Positions 23,407 through 33,953 of a DNA stretch of 64,000 bases are shown in pieces (the first letter of the stretch is position 1; every line of letters starts with the position of its first letter). The stretch is from assembly GCA_031772625.1 (NCBI GenBank), contig CM062804.1:1019192514-1019256513 (forward strand), given 5' to 3'. This DNA comes from Pinus tabuliformis. Taxonomy: Eukaryota > Streptophyta > Pinopsida > Pinales > Pinaceae. The translations under genes and the position numbers were made by a program. The notes under the pieces were generated by a model. It had not been told where the DNA came from. It was given only the letters and a program-made list of their open reading frames with translations, and ran no database searches.

Positions 23407-23957
23407 AGCTGCAGGTAGGCAAAGAAAATCTACGAGGCATGAAACTTCATGAGGCTCAGCAAGACACTTTAAAGGAGTACGATCAAGTAACACAAACTCT
23501 TTGTCTTCCAAGAACTTCTCCACGAGTGATGTCTTGGTATGCCATGGTGCCACACAGTTAACACGTATGTTGTCACTTGTCCACTCACATGCAAAATTTT
23601 TTGTGAGTTGGCTCATTGCTCCTTTGCTGGCTGCATATATGGTACCAGAGAATAGCTACAACACCAACAACCGATGAAATGAAAACAATGCTTCCCCTTT
23701 TTTGATGACAGCTGAGATATATGATAAGCTGATTCAAAGTTGGTAGACATAAGAAATGAGAAATCCTCATATTTGTACCGACATTATTAATCAACATATT
23801 GAGTTTCCCATTGCAAAACGAAAAACATCTTTCAATCAGCTCCTCTTGTGCTGAACGAGATGATAAAACACAGACTGTACCATCAAACTGCAGCCCAGAT
23901 TCCTTCCACTGAGTCAAACATTCATTAAAATCCTTCTCTGTACGTGAACATGTCATT
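23407..23957 (-). pseudogene. Captured SDR (tropinone reductase-like) fragment, 5' LTR copy
   Basis: Counterpart of 18185-18735 with the same indels, so the breaks predate this insertion. Extra substitutions include LKCLAEPHEVSCLVDF in place of LKRLAEPHEVSSLVAF. Confidence 0.85.
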
Positions 23958-23979
23958 AACAGTGGAAATCCTTTGTTCA

Positions 23980-24132
23980 TTTATCTTGAAAATGTATATA
24001 GAATGGTTGCTTCTTCGCTCCATCCTTTTTCCACTCGTAAAACCCTTCAACTGACACAAGGCAATGATAACTTGGAATAAGTCGACGAACAAAAGCCTTC
24101 TCATAACCGATTCTGATCGAGCATTGATTTCA
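23980..24132 (-). pseudogene. Captured SRAP (HMCES/YedK-like) fragment, 5' LTR copy
   Basis: Counterpart of 18758-18910 with the same frameshift after ARSES and the GFYEWK signature in the shifted frame. The stretch upstream (about 24130-24321) is open but I do not recognise it. It may be more of the same donor gene or a fourth fragment. Confidence 0.7.
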
Positions 24133-24505
24133 AAAAGGACCACGGTTTTGAGACTTGAGTATGAAACAGAGTTTTGATGGACCTTCGTTGGTGATCATGA
24201 GAACCTGCCACAACAGCTGTGAGCGTAAAGCAAAATTACCACTAGAATGTTCCCCTTCAATGGAGTACAAGCCCACACATAACAGCTTGACAAACCTCGT
24301 TTCCTGCAGTGTTTCCATCAATTCACTTTAAATATCTGTCATTTCCCAATTTCGCAGCACAGCCAGTGCAAGGTCAGTGTTTTCACTACGAAATCACTAA
24401 AACAGATGGCGCTGCGAAACTGCTAACGGATTTATGCACTGCGAAAACACCCTGACTTTAAGCTAGGCTAAAAAATTTTTGACAACAGAATTTTCAGTGA
24501 TAACA

Positions 24506-24510
24506 CTATC
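24506..24510. repeat. Target site duplication CTATC, right copy
   Basis: Identical to 15349-15353. Confidence 0.92.
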
Positions 24511-24554
24511 CATCCAAACGCTTGATGAGCGTTGATTTGGGTTTGCCTCCCATG

Positions 24555-25985
24555 CTAGAAACATTGATTGCTATAATATTTCCATTGGGCTCGGGGGGCA
24601 AAACCATGATCCATGTTGATATTGTTTTCTGAGATCTTTGTAGAAGATATCATGTTGCAGGTTCCTATTGATGCTACTTCCGCCAGATTGATTGGAGGTG
24701 GAAGAGCGAAAGTTCCCATTAGTATAGGATCTTTTAGTAGGCCTACTCCGATATTCTGAAGCGAATGGGGGCTTCCATGGATCATGGGAATGCTTCCTCT
24801 AACCTGAGAACCATTGGGGAGGAAGTTTTGCTGGTCAACGATTGTAATCCCTCCTTGAAAGGGAAATGCAATCTTTCTAAAATAGGTCGACACAACAGCT
24901 GCCATGGCATATATCCATGGTCGTCCCAGTAGGATGTTGTAATCAAGATTCCCATCGATGACTTCAACATCTATTTCTACTGTTTTCCCTCCTAGTTCAA
25001 CTTTCAAGTTATTTAGGATACCGTACGGGGTATATGTCCTTCCGTCGAATGCTTTTAATGTTGTCGCAGATCGTGACAAGGTTGGAGATCCTAAAGTTTT
25101 CCAGCAACTCATCGACATAATACATGTGGATGCCCCCTCATCAATAATCGTTCCGTGAACAGTTTTGTTGAGGGCTTTCACTTGAACAAGGAAAGCTAAT
25201 TGAGCTGGTAACTGAGGATCGTACCCTTTGTGGTCGAAGGATACAATATTGGAATCCTTTGGATCAATCCCACCAATGGCTGATAATAAAGCCTGCCTTT
25301 GGGATGGGCAATTTTGTAGTACTTCAAGAGTCGACATAGCGGATGGCGATTGGGCCAAATCTTCCACTATGTTATAATGTTGCGCCGCTCTAGCGCGGGG
25401 ATTAAATGTCAACTTGTGTACTACTCCCTTCAGCGGTTTTATCGTCAATTCAGGGATGGTGGGTGGTACAACTTCTGTCGAAGTTGTTGTCGAACTACTT
25501 GGTTGATCTTTATCCTTGTTGTTCGACAACTGCGGATTCCCGTAATCTTTGTTCCTTGTCGAAATCAAAGCATCATTCTGCTGTTTTGAAATCGACAACA
25601 TTAGCACTTGAGACGGGGAAGCATTTCCACTTTCAACCAGATTCGTTCCTGGGTTTGGAAACGGATCAGTTAACACTGCTGAGGTTTTCAAACTTTTAAA
25701 GAATCTCTTAAGCTCAGCTTTGTATGGACATTCTTTTGTCCAATGATCCTCATCGCATATATGACACCCTGCAGGGGGTTTCCTTTGCCCAAAAGGGTTT
25801 GCAGAAGGTTTTTCAGGAGATGACTCATCCTGTTTCTTCTTCTTCCCTTTGCCTTTCTTCTTGCTTCCTGGTTGTTTGGTTTCTTTGCCCTTATCTGTCG
25901 ATACAACATTTACTTCCGAAGCAAGAAGTTCATCTTTTGCATTTTGACCTGAAATCTTACGGGCCTTCTTGGATGTAGCCTTTGT
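24555..25985 (-). pseudogene. Zinc knuckle and aspartic protease region of the giant element
   Basis: Same reading frame as gag, continuing after a single TAG at 25986-25988. It opens with a Lys-rich linker, then a CCHC knuckle (CHICDEDHWTKEC, 25728-25766). About 200 codons later comes a protease core with the active-site motif IIDEGASTCIM (codons at 25128-25142; DEGA where DTG/DSG is usual), followed by YTPYG, VEIDVEVIDG and NILLGRPWI. The frame ends at TAG, 24555-24557, just before the inner insertion. Protease would process gag and pol. It is separated from RT by the 9.15 kb insertion. Confidence 0.85.
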
Positions 25986-28160
25986 CTATTTCGTGTCCGT
26001 TGTGCCAATCACGCCATCGCCGGCATGAGAGTCATTGTTCGATTTAGGAGGAGGAGGAATTGAGAATTCCGGTCTAGGGGCGTCAGGTATTTTGTCGTAG
26101 AGCGTGCCATACTGAGTGTAAATCAAGTCCAGATATTGTGCACGAGAGATCACTTGCTCTTCCGTTACGACTCCCCCCTTTTCCACATCTTCCGTGATGG
26201 AAGGCAGTAATGACTTGATAAACCATTCAGCTAATAGCTGATCGAGAACGTACGTTTTTACCATCCTACGACGACGTCGCAACTCATGTATATGATCAGA
26301 TATGTGAGTGGCCGTTGTCTGTTTGAAGTTGGTAAGCAGTTCTGTTCCCGTTTCATACCTTATTGGTAATTGAAAATGGGTTAAAAAGGCTGTGGCTAAG
26401 GTACTGAAGTTGTCGAACGAAGCTCTAGGAAATTCAATGTACCATTTTTCCGCTGGACTCGTTAACGTCCTCTGAAAGAGGCGAAGTCTTATCGAATCAT
26501 CATTTAGGGTGTTTGATGAACACCATAGATGAAAGGTCATCACGTGATTCGATGGATCTTTACCCGGATTTCCATTAAATTTAGGAATATCTGATGGAAG
26601 TTTATGCGGAATCGCTGGCCACCAAGGGGTGTAAGCAATTGGATCATTTGTTAACCGGTTTAAATCAGGTAACTCTAAAGTTGCCACGAATGGTAACTGT
26701 TGATTTAGGTTAGGTGAAGCATACCCAGGATACGATGGAATCGCCTGAGCAGTTGGTCTTTGCATACCGGCATAATGCATTTGATGCTGGTATGTTTGGT
26801 AAGGTTGGTGGACTTGACCATTATAAAATGGTTGATTTTGACCGTTTTGAATGTACAACTGTCCACTGTTCGCAAAGATCTGCTGCTCAGCACCTTGGTA
26901 TACTTGTTGGAATTGTGGTTGTTGGTATTGCACCAGCCACAGTTGTGAAGCCATGTGCTGTTGCTCGATACTAACCGTTTGACCAAGGTGAGGGGTAATT
27001 GTACCCATCTGGACCTGTGTCCACCCACTAGTCGGCGATTGTGGTTGAGTCGCAGGGTCAAGGGGTTGTTGCATTACAACCTGAGAAACTTGAGGTTGGC
27101 ATACAACAGGCAGCTCTTGAACTTGCGACACTGTCACAATAGCTGGCGTAGTCGGTATGTTCGACATAGGTACGCATTGTTGCATTGAATACACAACTCT
27201 TGGTTGTTGAGGTAGTATAGGTACCCAACCACTTGAAGTAATTGCAGTATAACCTGAATGTTGTTGTGAACTCCCGTATGGATATCCTCCCGGAGGGGAT
27301 AATGATAGGGCATACTGCCCCCCATACGGTGGTAATCCAGAACTCAAGGGAATTGTTTGCCCTTGGGGACCGGACTGCCCAAATTGACCTCCAAATGGAT
27401 CAATTTGTTGAGACTCAACATAAGAGTTTCCAGATATTATTCCGGACGAACAAACAGGAACGGACCAGAATGTCGAAATAGCCCCTGGGTGGGCTCCTTC
27501 TAGCGGTTGTGAGCTAGTCGGGATAGATGGTATGCCGACGAACATTGTCGGAGTCACAGCAGGGAGTTCTGCCGTTGCTGTGTCAGAAGACACAGTCCTA
27601 GATGTTGACGGTGGTTCAGACATTTGTAGTCTATCCAAAAGATTACCTAGCGATTCTACAGGAACTTCCACTGGTGGTGGACTAACTGTTGATGTCGAAG
27701 GATATAGAGTGATCCCAACTCCAAAGTGCGTTGGAGTACTTGTTTGAGGATCTTCTATAATTTCTTCTATCGCAATCAGACCAGGTGGAAGGGGAAGACC
27801 GTCATGTCCGTAAAATATTTCTGGTGCCGAAGAAGCAGCGACAGATGTTTGAAGAGTAAGACTCTCTGAACCGGTTATAGATGGAACTGGTTCAGTAACA
27901 CAAGTGTTTATTCTCAAACTAGGATCAGTACCACTGTCCTTCTGTGGCTGTTGAGCTTCTTCTGTTGAGGCAGGGATTCCAGAAATGTTTGGAGTAACCG
28001 GAGTCTCTGATGTCGTTGGAACACTTGTTCTAACTTTGATAGGAGACTTGGAACCGGTTAAACGAGTTCGCTTTGTCCGTACTGGTTTCGCTTCCGGAGA
28101 CAAAGACGGTTGACTTGTAGGCCTCCACGAATGACGGGGTTTCAATTGACTTTCTTCCAT
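25986..28160 (-). CDS. gag: gag polyprotein of the giant gypsy element
   Basis: Open frame of 724 residues starting MEESQLKPRHSW. The first 250 residues are Pro/Ser/Thr-rich, residues 250-490 are Gln/Tyr/Pro-rich and low in complexity, and the Retrotrans_gag core covers about 497-680: IPKFNGNPGKDPSNHVMTFH, LRLFQRTLTSPAEKWYIEFP, FDNFSTLATAFLTHFQ, LADQ-like LLAEWFIKSLLPSITED. This core assembles the virus-like particle. A long disordered N-terminal extension is notable for a plant gypsy gag. The ATG is preceded by an open leader, and the frame stops with TAG at 25986-25988, after which the same frame continues into the zinc knuckle. Confidence 0.9.
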   Translation of the reverse strand: MEESQLKPRHSWRPTSQPSLSPEAKPVRTKRTRLTGSKSPIKVRTSVPTTSETPVTPNISGIPASTEEAQQPQKDSGTDPSLRINTCVTEPVPSITGSESLTLQTSVAASSAPEIFYGHDGLPLPPGLIAIEEIIEDPQTSTPTHFGVGITLYPSTSTVSPPPVEVPVESLGNLLDRLQMSEPPSTSRTVSSDTATAELPAVTPTMFVGIPSIPTSSQPLEGAHPGAISTFWSVPVCSSGIISGNSYVESQQIDPFGGQFGQSGPQGQTIPLSSGLPPYGGQYALSLSPPGGYPYGSSQQHSGYTAITSSGWVPILPQQPRVVYSMQQCVPMSNIPTTPAIVTVSQVQELPVVCQPQVSQVVMQQPLDPATQPQSPTSGWTQVQMGTITPHLGQTVSIEQQHMASQLWLVQYQQPQFQQVYQGAEQQIFANSGQLYIQNGQNQPFYNGQVHQPYQTYQHQMHYAGMQRPTAQAIPSYPGYASPNLNQQLPFVATLELPDLNRLTNDPIAYTPWWPAIPHKLPSDIPKFNGNPGKDPSNHVMTFHLWCSSNTLNDDSIRLRLFQRTLTSPAEKWYIEFPRASFDNFSTLATAFLTHFQLPIRYETGTELLTNFKQTTATHISDHIHELRRRRRMVKTYVLDQLLAEWFIKSLLPSITEDVEKGGVVTEEQVISRAQYLDLIYTQYGTLYDKIPDAPRPEFSIPPPPKSNNDSHAGDGVIGTTDTK

Positions 28161-29874
28161 GATTGCGGATTACTCGATCAACTAAAATAAAGGGAAGGTA
28201 TGTTTCCAAATTAAATGAATTTTAGACGCTTTTGACACAACTTGTTTTTTCAATTTTTAAGAGTCGAGAAAAAACAAAAGATGACTCTAGTCCCCTTCGA
28301 TTTTTAATGATCCTGAAGTGACAAGTGCTCAGATGGACCTTTTCCGTTAAGGAGTCTGAAAAGGAACGAAAGGGACTGCTTTGGAGGTCTAGGTAGAGGG
28401 AGTACCGAACCAATCGCAAAACTGCAGAATACTTTTTACGGTACGGCAGTCGATCTTCCCGAATGCTGTGTTCGGTGCATTGCGATCAGTAGGGCGGCCG
28501 ACACGGCTTCCTATGGATAAAGGTTTTATGCCTATAGGGGTCTCCCAATATATACTCGACGGTACATGGGAGCACAAGTCCGTACTGGCACTTATCGTCT
28601 CAAAGTGGAGGAATCACCCAACCATCAGTGAGGACAACAATTACCAGGCTTTACGACACCGGAATACGTCTCTAGCCTAGACCTCTAAATGTTGTGCGTT
28701 AAGTTACAAAGCGTTGTTAAGTTCATTGAATTTATTTTAGGTTGATCTTTCTTATGAAGTTTTCCTTTTGGGATCACCACGAGATGTATATGTAATTCCT
28801 AAAATGCAATCTAAAGATGATAAACAAGCTTTTATCTCTTTTCAGCAATGAAAATCCTAGCTACTAAGGGAAAAGAAAGACACAATCTTTTTGCAAAGAG
28901 CAAAGAGCACACTGTAAATGCACTTTTCCTAAATCAAGCCAAACAGACTGTCAATATGCAAATGCACATGCATGTGTTTTGTTTTTCACTTTCTTAATAT
29001 TGATGCCTAAAAAGAAAGTTGTTGTACAAATCTGAATTTGCTTTCAAGTGACAAACACAAACAAGCTTCTTTTCGAAATCAAAAGGTAGAGATGATTACG
29101 AAACTTTATGATTTTGAAGTAAATACTCGTTTCGACACTAGAAAGTGACAAATTCAAGCCAAAGGCAAAAGTAAAATCATAATCGACTATCAACAACAAA
29201 TAAACTTTCTCCTATGATCAAAATCGACACTTGCGACAGATCTAAATCAAAGGACGACAGTACGATTATTATACTTTTGCAATGGAAAACTGTAAATGAC
29301 GTAACAAACACACAAAAAACATCTACAGTTTCTTTTATACAACTGAGGCAGAATTACAGCAAGGAAAAGGGGTTTTTAAACAGACACATACACTGATCAC
29401 AGGCTGCAAAAATCAGAGACAAAACTGAAAAAATGAAGCAAAGAACCTCAGCTGCACAAGGCTAGGCTGATCAGCGCACCTGTTACACAGAGAAACTGGA
29501 TTGCAACGCAGGTTTCCCTCTCGGGAACTGCACTGAAATGCAGGAACTCTTCACAGTACCTGCGTTGGGGCAGAAACGAGAATTCTATCCGGGTTCTGGG
29601 TCACGATTTGCAGTTTAATCTATGGTTTTTGGCCGAGTAAAAGCAATCAGTAATGCACAATCAGAGGGTAGATTTAAAGGTCTAAGAGCTATCACAAAGG
29701 GCAATCAGATCATTTGTGAATCAGCTGTTCAAATCATAAACAGATCCAGTGAATGGATTGAAGCAGCAGATGTCTACTTTGCATTTGTTAATGGCAAATG
29801 CAGTTCGATTTGCTACTTCTAAGTTTATGAAACAAACAACAAGAGAAACACAAACAAACTAACTAGACAATCGT
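28161..29874. other. 5' leader of the giant element
   Basis: 1.7 kb between the primer site and gag, with short unconvincing frames. It shares TTTTTAA-GAGTC type words with the 3' non-coding region. Near 29480-29580 there are complementary CGCAGGT / ACCTGCG words around GTTCCTGCATTTCAGTG that could pair. A long leader is typical of large gypsy elements. Confidence 0.6.
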
Positions 29875-29891
29875 CCCCAGCGGAGTCGCCA
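29875..29891 (-). promoter_or_regulatory. Primer binding site matching tRNA-Arg(ACG)
   Basis: The plus strand reads CCCCAGCGGAGTCGCCA, preceded by TCGT; I recognise it as the 3' end of plant tRNA-Arg(ACG) plus CCA. It is 3 bases (TTT) from the 5' LTR. tRNA-Arg priming is described for Ogre-type elements (family knowledge). Confidence 0.88.
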
Positions 29892-29894
29892 TTT

Positions 29895-30935
29895 TGTTAT
29901 CGGGATAAGTGTCTATTCAGAACGACTCTATCCCACTAAGGTGTGACAGTTACCTTAGAAACAAACAGAGAAAACTACTTTTGTATTCTTCTTTATGAAC
30001 TATAAACAAAGAGGAATAAGATGAACCAACCTGTGTCTTGCGCTAGTCCTTTGATCCAATCTCTCTCTTCTTTGACAGCTTCCAGCTACTTGCTTCCTTA
30101 CTTGCCCAGCTTCACCAAGTTCCTGTAAGATCACAGAAGAAGAAAACTACACAAAGACATGGATTTATATTCATAAATAGCTTAGGATCAGATTTAAGCT
30201 AAACATACAAATGCAACAAGCATCAATGATACACAAGCATGTAGGAGAAACTCAAATAGTTTTATTGATATAACAAGAAGATCTAGGAGGAGTTACAACC
30301 GATGATTCCTGATCCAGCATCAACCTCCTAGCAAAGAAGCCCCTCTTCACCTCCAAGAAAGCATAAATCACCCAATACTCTGATATCTATCTCAAAACCA
30401 ACAACAATTCTCTGCAATGTACAATATTCCAGCCTCTGGATCTCTTGGATGAGGGATCCATATATAGATGTATGCAAGGAGGATGAGTCAGCTCATGAAT
30501 TGATTAGTGGCTTCTCTCTGTTAGTTCTTTCTTCCACTTGGAGACTGAGAGCCTCTTACTCATCCCTGGTCGAATTCAGTGAGGCAAGTGTCATTGGAGA
30601 AGATTCTGGAAGCTTCCATTGTCTCTCCACCTCGAGGAATGACTCTGCCACTTGTCATTTCCCGCTCAACGCACCCTGGTAGTGCATTTAGGTGCATTGC
30701 AACGCACCTAGCTAGTGGACTTAGGTGCTTTGAAACGCACTTGGCTAGTGGAGCAGCTGAAATGATCTTGATTTGACTAGTTCTGAGCAGTTTCTGGTGG
30801 AGAACTTCTAGGAGAAGCTGTAATTCGTTGACCTTGTTCCTTTAGGAGTTAGAAAAACACTTTTAGGGACTTAGGAGCCCTTGGTTTATGGACATTTCAT
30901 GCTTAGAGCTGTAAGGCACAAAAATGTCTATAACA
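29895..30935 (-). repeat. 5' LTR of the giant gypsy element
   Basis: Begins TGTTATCGGG, ends TATAACA and is followed by GGAAG. About 28-30 differences and one indel from the left LTR. TATA-like ATATATA on the minus strand at 30460-30466. Confidence 0.95.
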
Positions 30936-30940
30936 GGAAG
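30936..30940. repeat. Target site duplication GGAAG, right copy
   Basis: Identical to 2704-2708. Confidence 0.92.
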
Positions 30941-33900
30941 CTTAAGAGTCACGAGAGTCGTTGAAAGGGCATGAGGGAAGTTCAAGGGTCACGGTAGGTG
31001 AACAGTCACCTGACCTCTATAAATGTGCCCTCATGCCTCGGTTATAGAGGAATTTAGCAGTTGAGTTGAGGCTAGGAATATATAGTTGATTTATGCTTGA
31101 GAGCTAGAGCCTCTCAGCTCTTGGCAGCTAGTAGAGTGGATTTGCAATGGGGCTAGGGTTTTTGCATCAGGCAATGAACACATATTTCATTAAATTTGGA
31201 AGTATTCAATGGATCTAGAATATGTAACTTTAACTAGATTAAATTTTTTCAAAATGGGGAATTAGAAATTCACTTAGTTCACTAATTTTAATGTAGATAT
31301 TCATCATTTTTTGTGAAAAAATTATCATGATAAACTTTATTAAAAAAATTCATATAAACTTGCAAAAGAAAATCTTTCACGTCTTAATTTTGGATTCCTT
31401 ACATTATCTATTTTAATATTTTTATGGTTTGTATTAAAATATAAGTTTGTTAAAGCTATTTTATGAAAAGAATGATGTGTATTTTACTATTATTAACCCA
31501 TTTAATTATAATCCGATATAGTAAATATCATGTACATGTTAATTTACAATTATTACTAAGACATTGTTGGCACAATTTAAAAGTCTATCACCTTTGCAAC
31601 ACTAGTAATATCGTTGAAGATTTAAAAAATCTCATAGACCATCGAGTTTATACTCATATTGGATTTAAATTTCCAAATATTTGTGACGCTACCAACCTTC
31701 TTGATCTTTTAACTAAACATAATTATGATGAGATTGAAACACTTCTTTTAATGCTTTTTGAGCATAACAATAAAATTCGAAATAATTTTGGGTAATATCG
31801 TTTTGCCTTCTTATATACCATATTTGGTCTTAGTGGATGATAATCATCGTTATCACCATCATCATTGCATACTATTGTAGGAAATTTGCACCATTTTAGA
31901 GTTGAGGAGAAAATATTTTTTTAGGATCAAATTAAATGTTGAATGCGAGTAGTAGCATAATTTATTTTTATTTATTATTCGCACTTTTATGTTAAAAAAT
32001 AAGTTGATTGGGGCTTACTTAATGAATAATAGATTAATATGCAAGAGATATATTAAGTATAAAGTTATTTAATGACAAATGGTCATAGTAATGTGTCCAA
32101 TATATACCATCATAGATCCATCTTAAGTGCGGATGTAGGGATCAAATTTCTTCACGTGCAAACATTTTTAGAGTGCAAAATACAATGTGATATTTTTCAT
32201 TGTTCAAACTGTATTTTTGAATGCTAAATAGACTATTTATAAAGACCAAATAAAAATGTTAACCATATATATATATATATATATATGAAGTTGATATTGA
32301 CATAAATTAGTTAACATAGATCTTCAAATAGTTTATTTGAATCTATAGGTGAAATATTTTTGAAAAGTATAAGATTTAAACATCTAATTCACCGATGAAC
32401 CACACTGGTTGGTTCGAAACGCGTCGACAAATGTCTGTCTACATGTGATTTATGCCGAAGTTATTCTTTCAACTATTATGGATCACAGAAGCCTCAATTC
32501 AACTACTTTACAACATATTCATTTTTTTTATTTTCCTATTTAAAACATAATTTTTATTTTAAAGGGGCACAGACGGACAAACAAACTTACACATCCCCAC
32601 ATACTCGGTTGTAGAACAATTACTAATCGTTTTAATGATCAAAATCAATCATGAATTAGAATAGTAACAAAGTAGTGCAATTTGATAATTTTCAAATACA
32701 AGAGGAAACTAAACTATTTATTACAAATGTTTAGTTTTTATTCGTGTAGTGTTTAAAGATATTATATTGAAAAGAACATATTAGCATTAATCTAAAACTT
32801 AGATTCTTTATATTATTTATATTATCATTAATATTTATATTTATATTTATGTATGAAATTTGACTCATGAATAATAGATTTTGTAAAGAAAATCTTACCT
32901 ATAAAGTTATTTAACAATATATTAATATTGTTTTTCTTACTATTATTGACCATTTTAAATTGACACTAACTACTTTTCCTATGTTGAGTAAAAATTTATT
33001 ATACTAGTACAATGTTGGCACCACTTCCAAATCTATAAGAGGATATATTTTGTAATTCTAGTTGTGTTGTTCAATGATAAAAATAATTTTTTTATAAATT
33101 AGAGTGCAACAAAATAGCAAATTTGATTTATTTCAATTATAATAAAGAATGTTAAGGAAAACTCACTTCAAACATTATTACAGGTGTCTAGCATTTATTC
33201 ATTAAGTGTTTAAATGGTTTATATTAAACAGAATACTAATTAGGTACTCCACTATTGTTTTAATAGACCAAGTTTAGAATATGTTTTCAAGTACATTATT
33301 GAATATGATTATGCATATTTGATATGGTGAAAAGTCATGTTGGTCAAATAAAGCTTTGAAAACTTAAATATTTTATAGCGTTGTCATGTAATTTGTATCA
33401 ACACATGATTAAATTGAAATATTAAATAATATAAAACTCCAAAAATAATATGAAGAGAATAATTTATATACAACAAATATTGAAAAGTGTGTTTGAGTGT
33501 ATATTAATAGATCCTTCAAAAAAATTACATTCATGAACCATATAAAATTAATCTCAAGATATTCGCTCAAGTAGATCAAGAATGGCTTCTACACCATATT
33601 TATTTATCTTGGTCTTCTTGCAATGTTTTTTCTTTGGCATCCATGCCCACATTATGGTATTAATTGGAATAGAGCCAAGTTTTGTGTCATTGGGATTTGG
33701 TACCTAATATTGCTCTAAAAAATTTCCATTGTATTTCCCTGACATGGGCTTCCACCAAACAACCTTTACATGAAGATTCTCACTTTCATTATCCGTTAAG
33801 ATATATTAGAAGGATTTTTCATCCAAATCATCTTTCCTGCATCCTCATTTCCTTATCTAACTAGCAACATCTTTCCTTTATCAACTTCAATCATAATATT

Positions 33901-33953
33901 GAATGTTGGCTTTGGCTTGTTGCATTTGGGTCCAACATATACTCGTTCATCTA
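30941..33953. other. AT-rich intergenic stretch, no gene recognised
   Basis: A promoter-like CTATAAATG lies near 31017, followed by ordinary AT-rich DNA. The longest plus-strand frame (31463-31795, 110 codons) has no recognisable domain and biased AT-rich composition. An (AT)11 microsatellite is at 32265-32286. Confidence 0.55.
32265..32286. repeat. (AT)11 microsatellite
   Basis: Uninterrupted AT run. Confidence 0.95.

Larger units (their letters stand above)
15354..24505 (-). mobile_element. Gene-carrying non-autonomous LTR retrotransposon with giant LTRs and gag only
   Basis: The element is 9,152 bp, flanked by CTATC duplications. LTRs of 3,930 bp each (15354-19283 and 20576-24505) begin TGTTATCACA and end GATAACA, and differ at about 28 visible positions (0.7%). 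The internal region is only 1,292 bp. It has a tRNA-Gly-type primer site and one gag-like gene, with no protease, RT or integrase. That matches the TR-GAG idea (terminal repeats plus gag) but with unusually long LTRs, and each LTR holds fragments of at least three host genes on the element's sense strand. It must be mobilised by an autonomous partner (inference). Confidence 0.93.
20576..24505 (-). repeat. 5' LTR of the gene-carrying element
   Basis: Ends GATAACA directly before the CTATC duplication. Same content as the 3' LTR, at an offset of 5,222, with candidate TATA at 21129-21138. Confidence 0.95.
2709..30935 (-). mobile_element. Giant nested Ty3/gypsy LTR retrotransposon, Tat/Ogre-like
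   Basis: The element is 28,227 bp between identical GGAAG target duplications. Both LTRs begin TGTTATCGGG; the right one ends TATAACA and the left TATAATA. Genes run on the minus strand, so the 5' LTR is the right one. Order is 5' LTR, tRNA-Arg primer site, 1.7 kb leader, gag, zinc knuckle and protease, RT, RNase H, integrase with GPY motif, a second archaeal-type RNase H, an antisense PMD gene, polypurine tract, 3' LTR. Removing the 9.16 kb inner insertion and one 4,247-bp tandem copy leaves about 14.8 kb. The tRNA-Arg primer, dual RNase H and large size fit the Tat lineage (family knowledge). Pol has a frameshift and stops, so this copy is inactive. Confidence 0.93.

Noticed and set aside
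24130..24321. Fourth captured gene upstream of SRAP in the LTR
   Set aside because: The frame is open but I could not assign it to any family; left as unknown rather than claimed.
25406..25699. Plus-strand frames over the protease and gag region
   Set aside because: Shadows of the minus-strand gag-protease frame; no family resemblance of their own.
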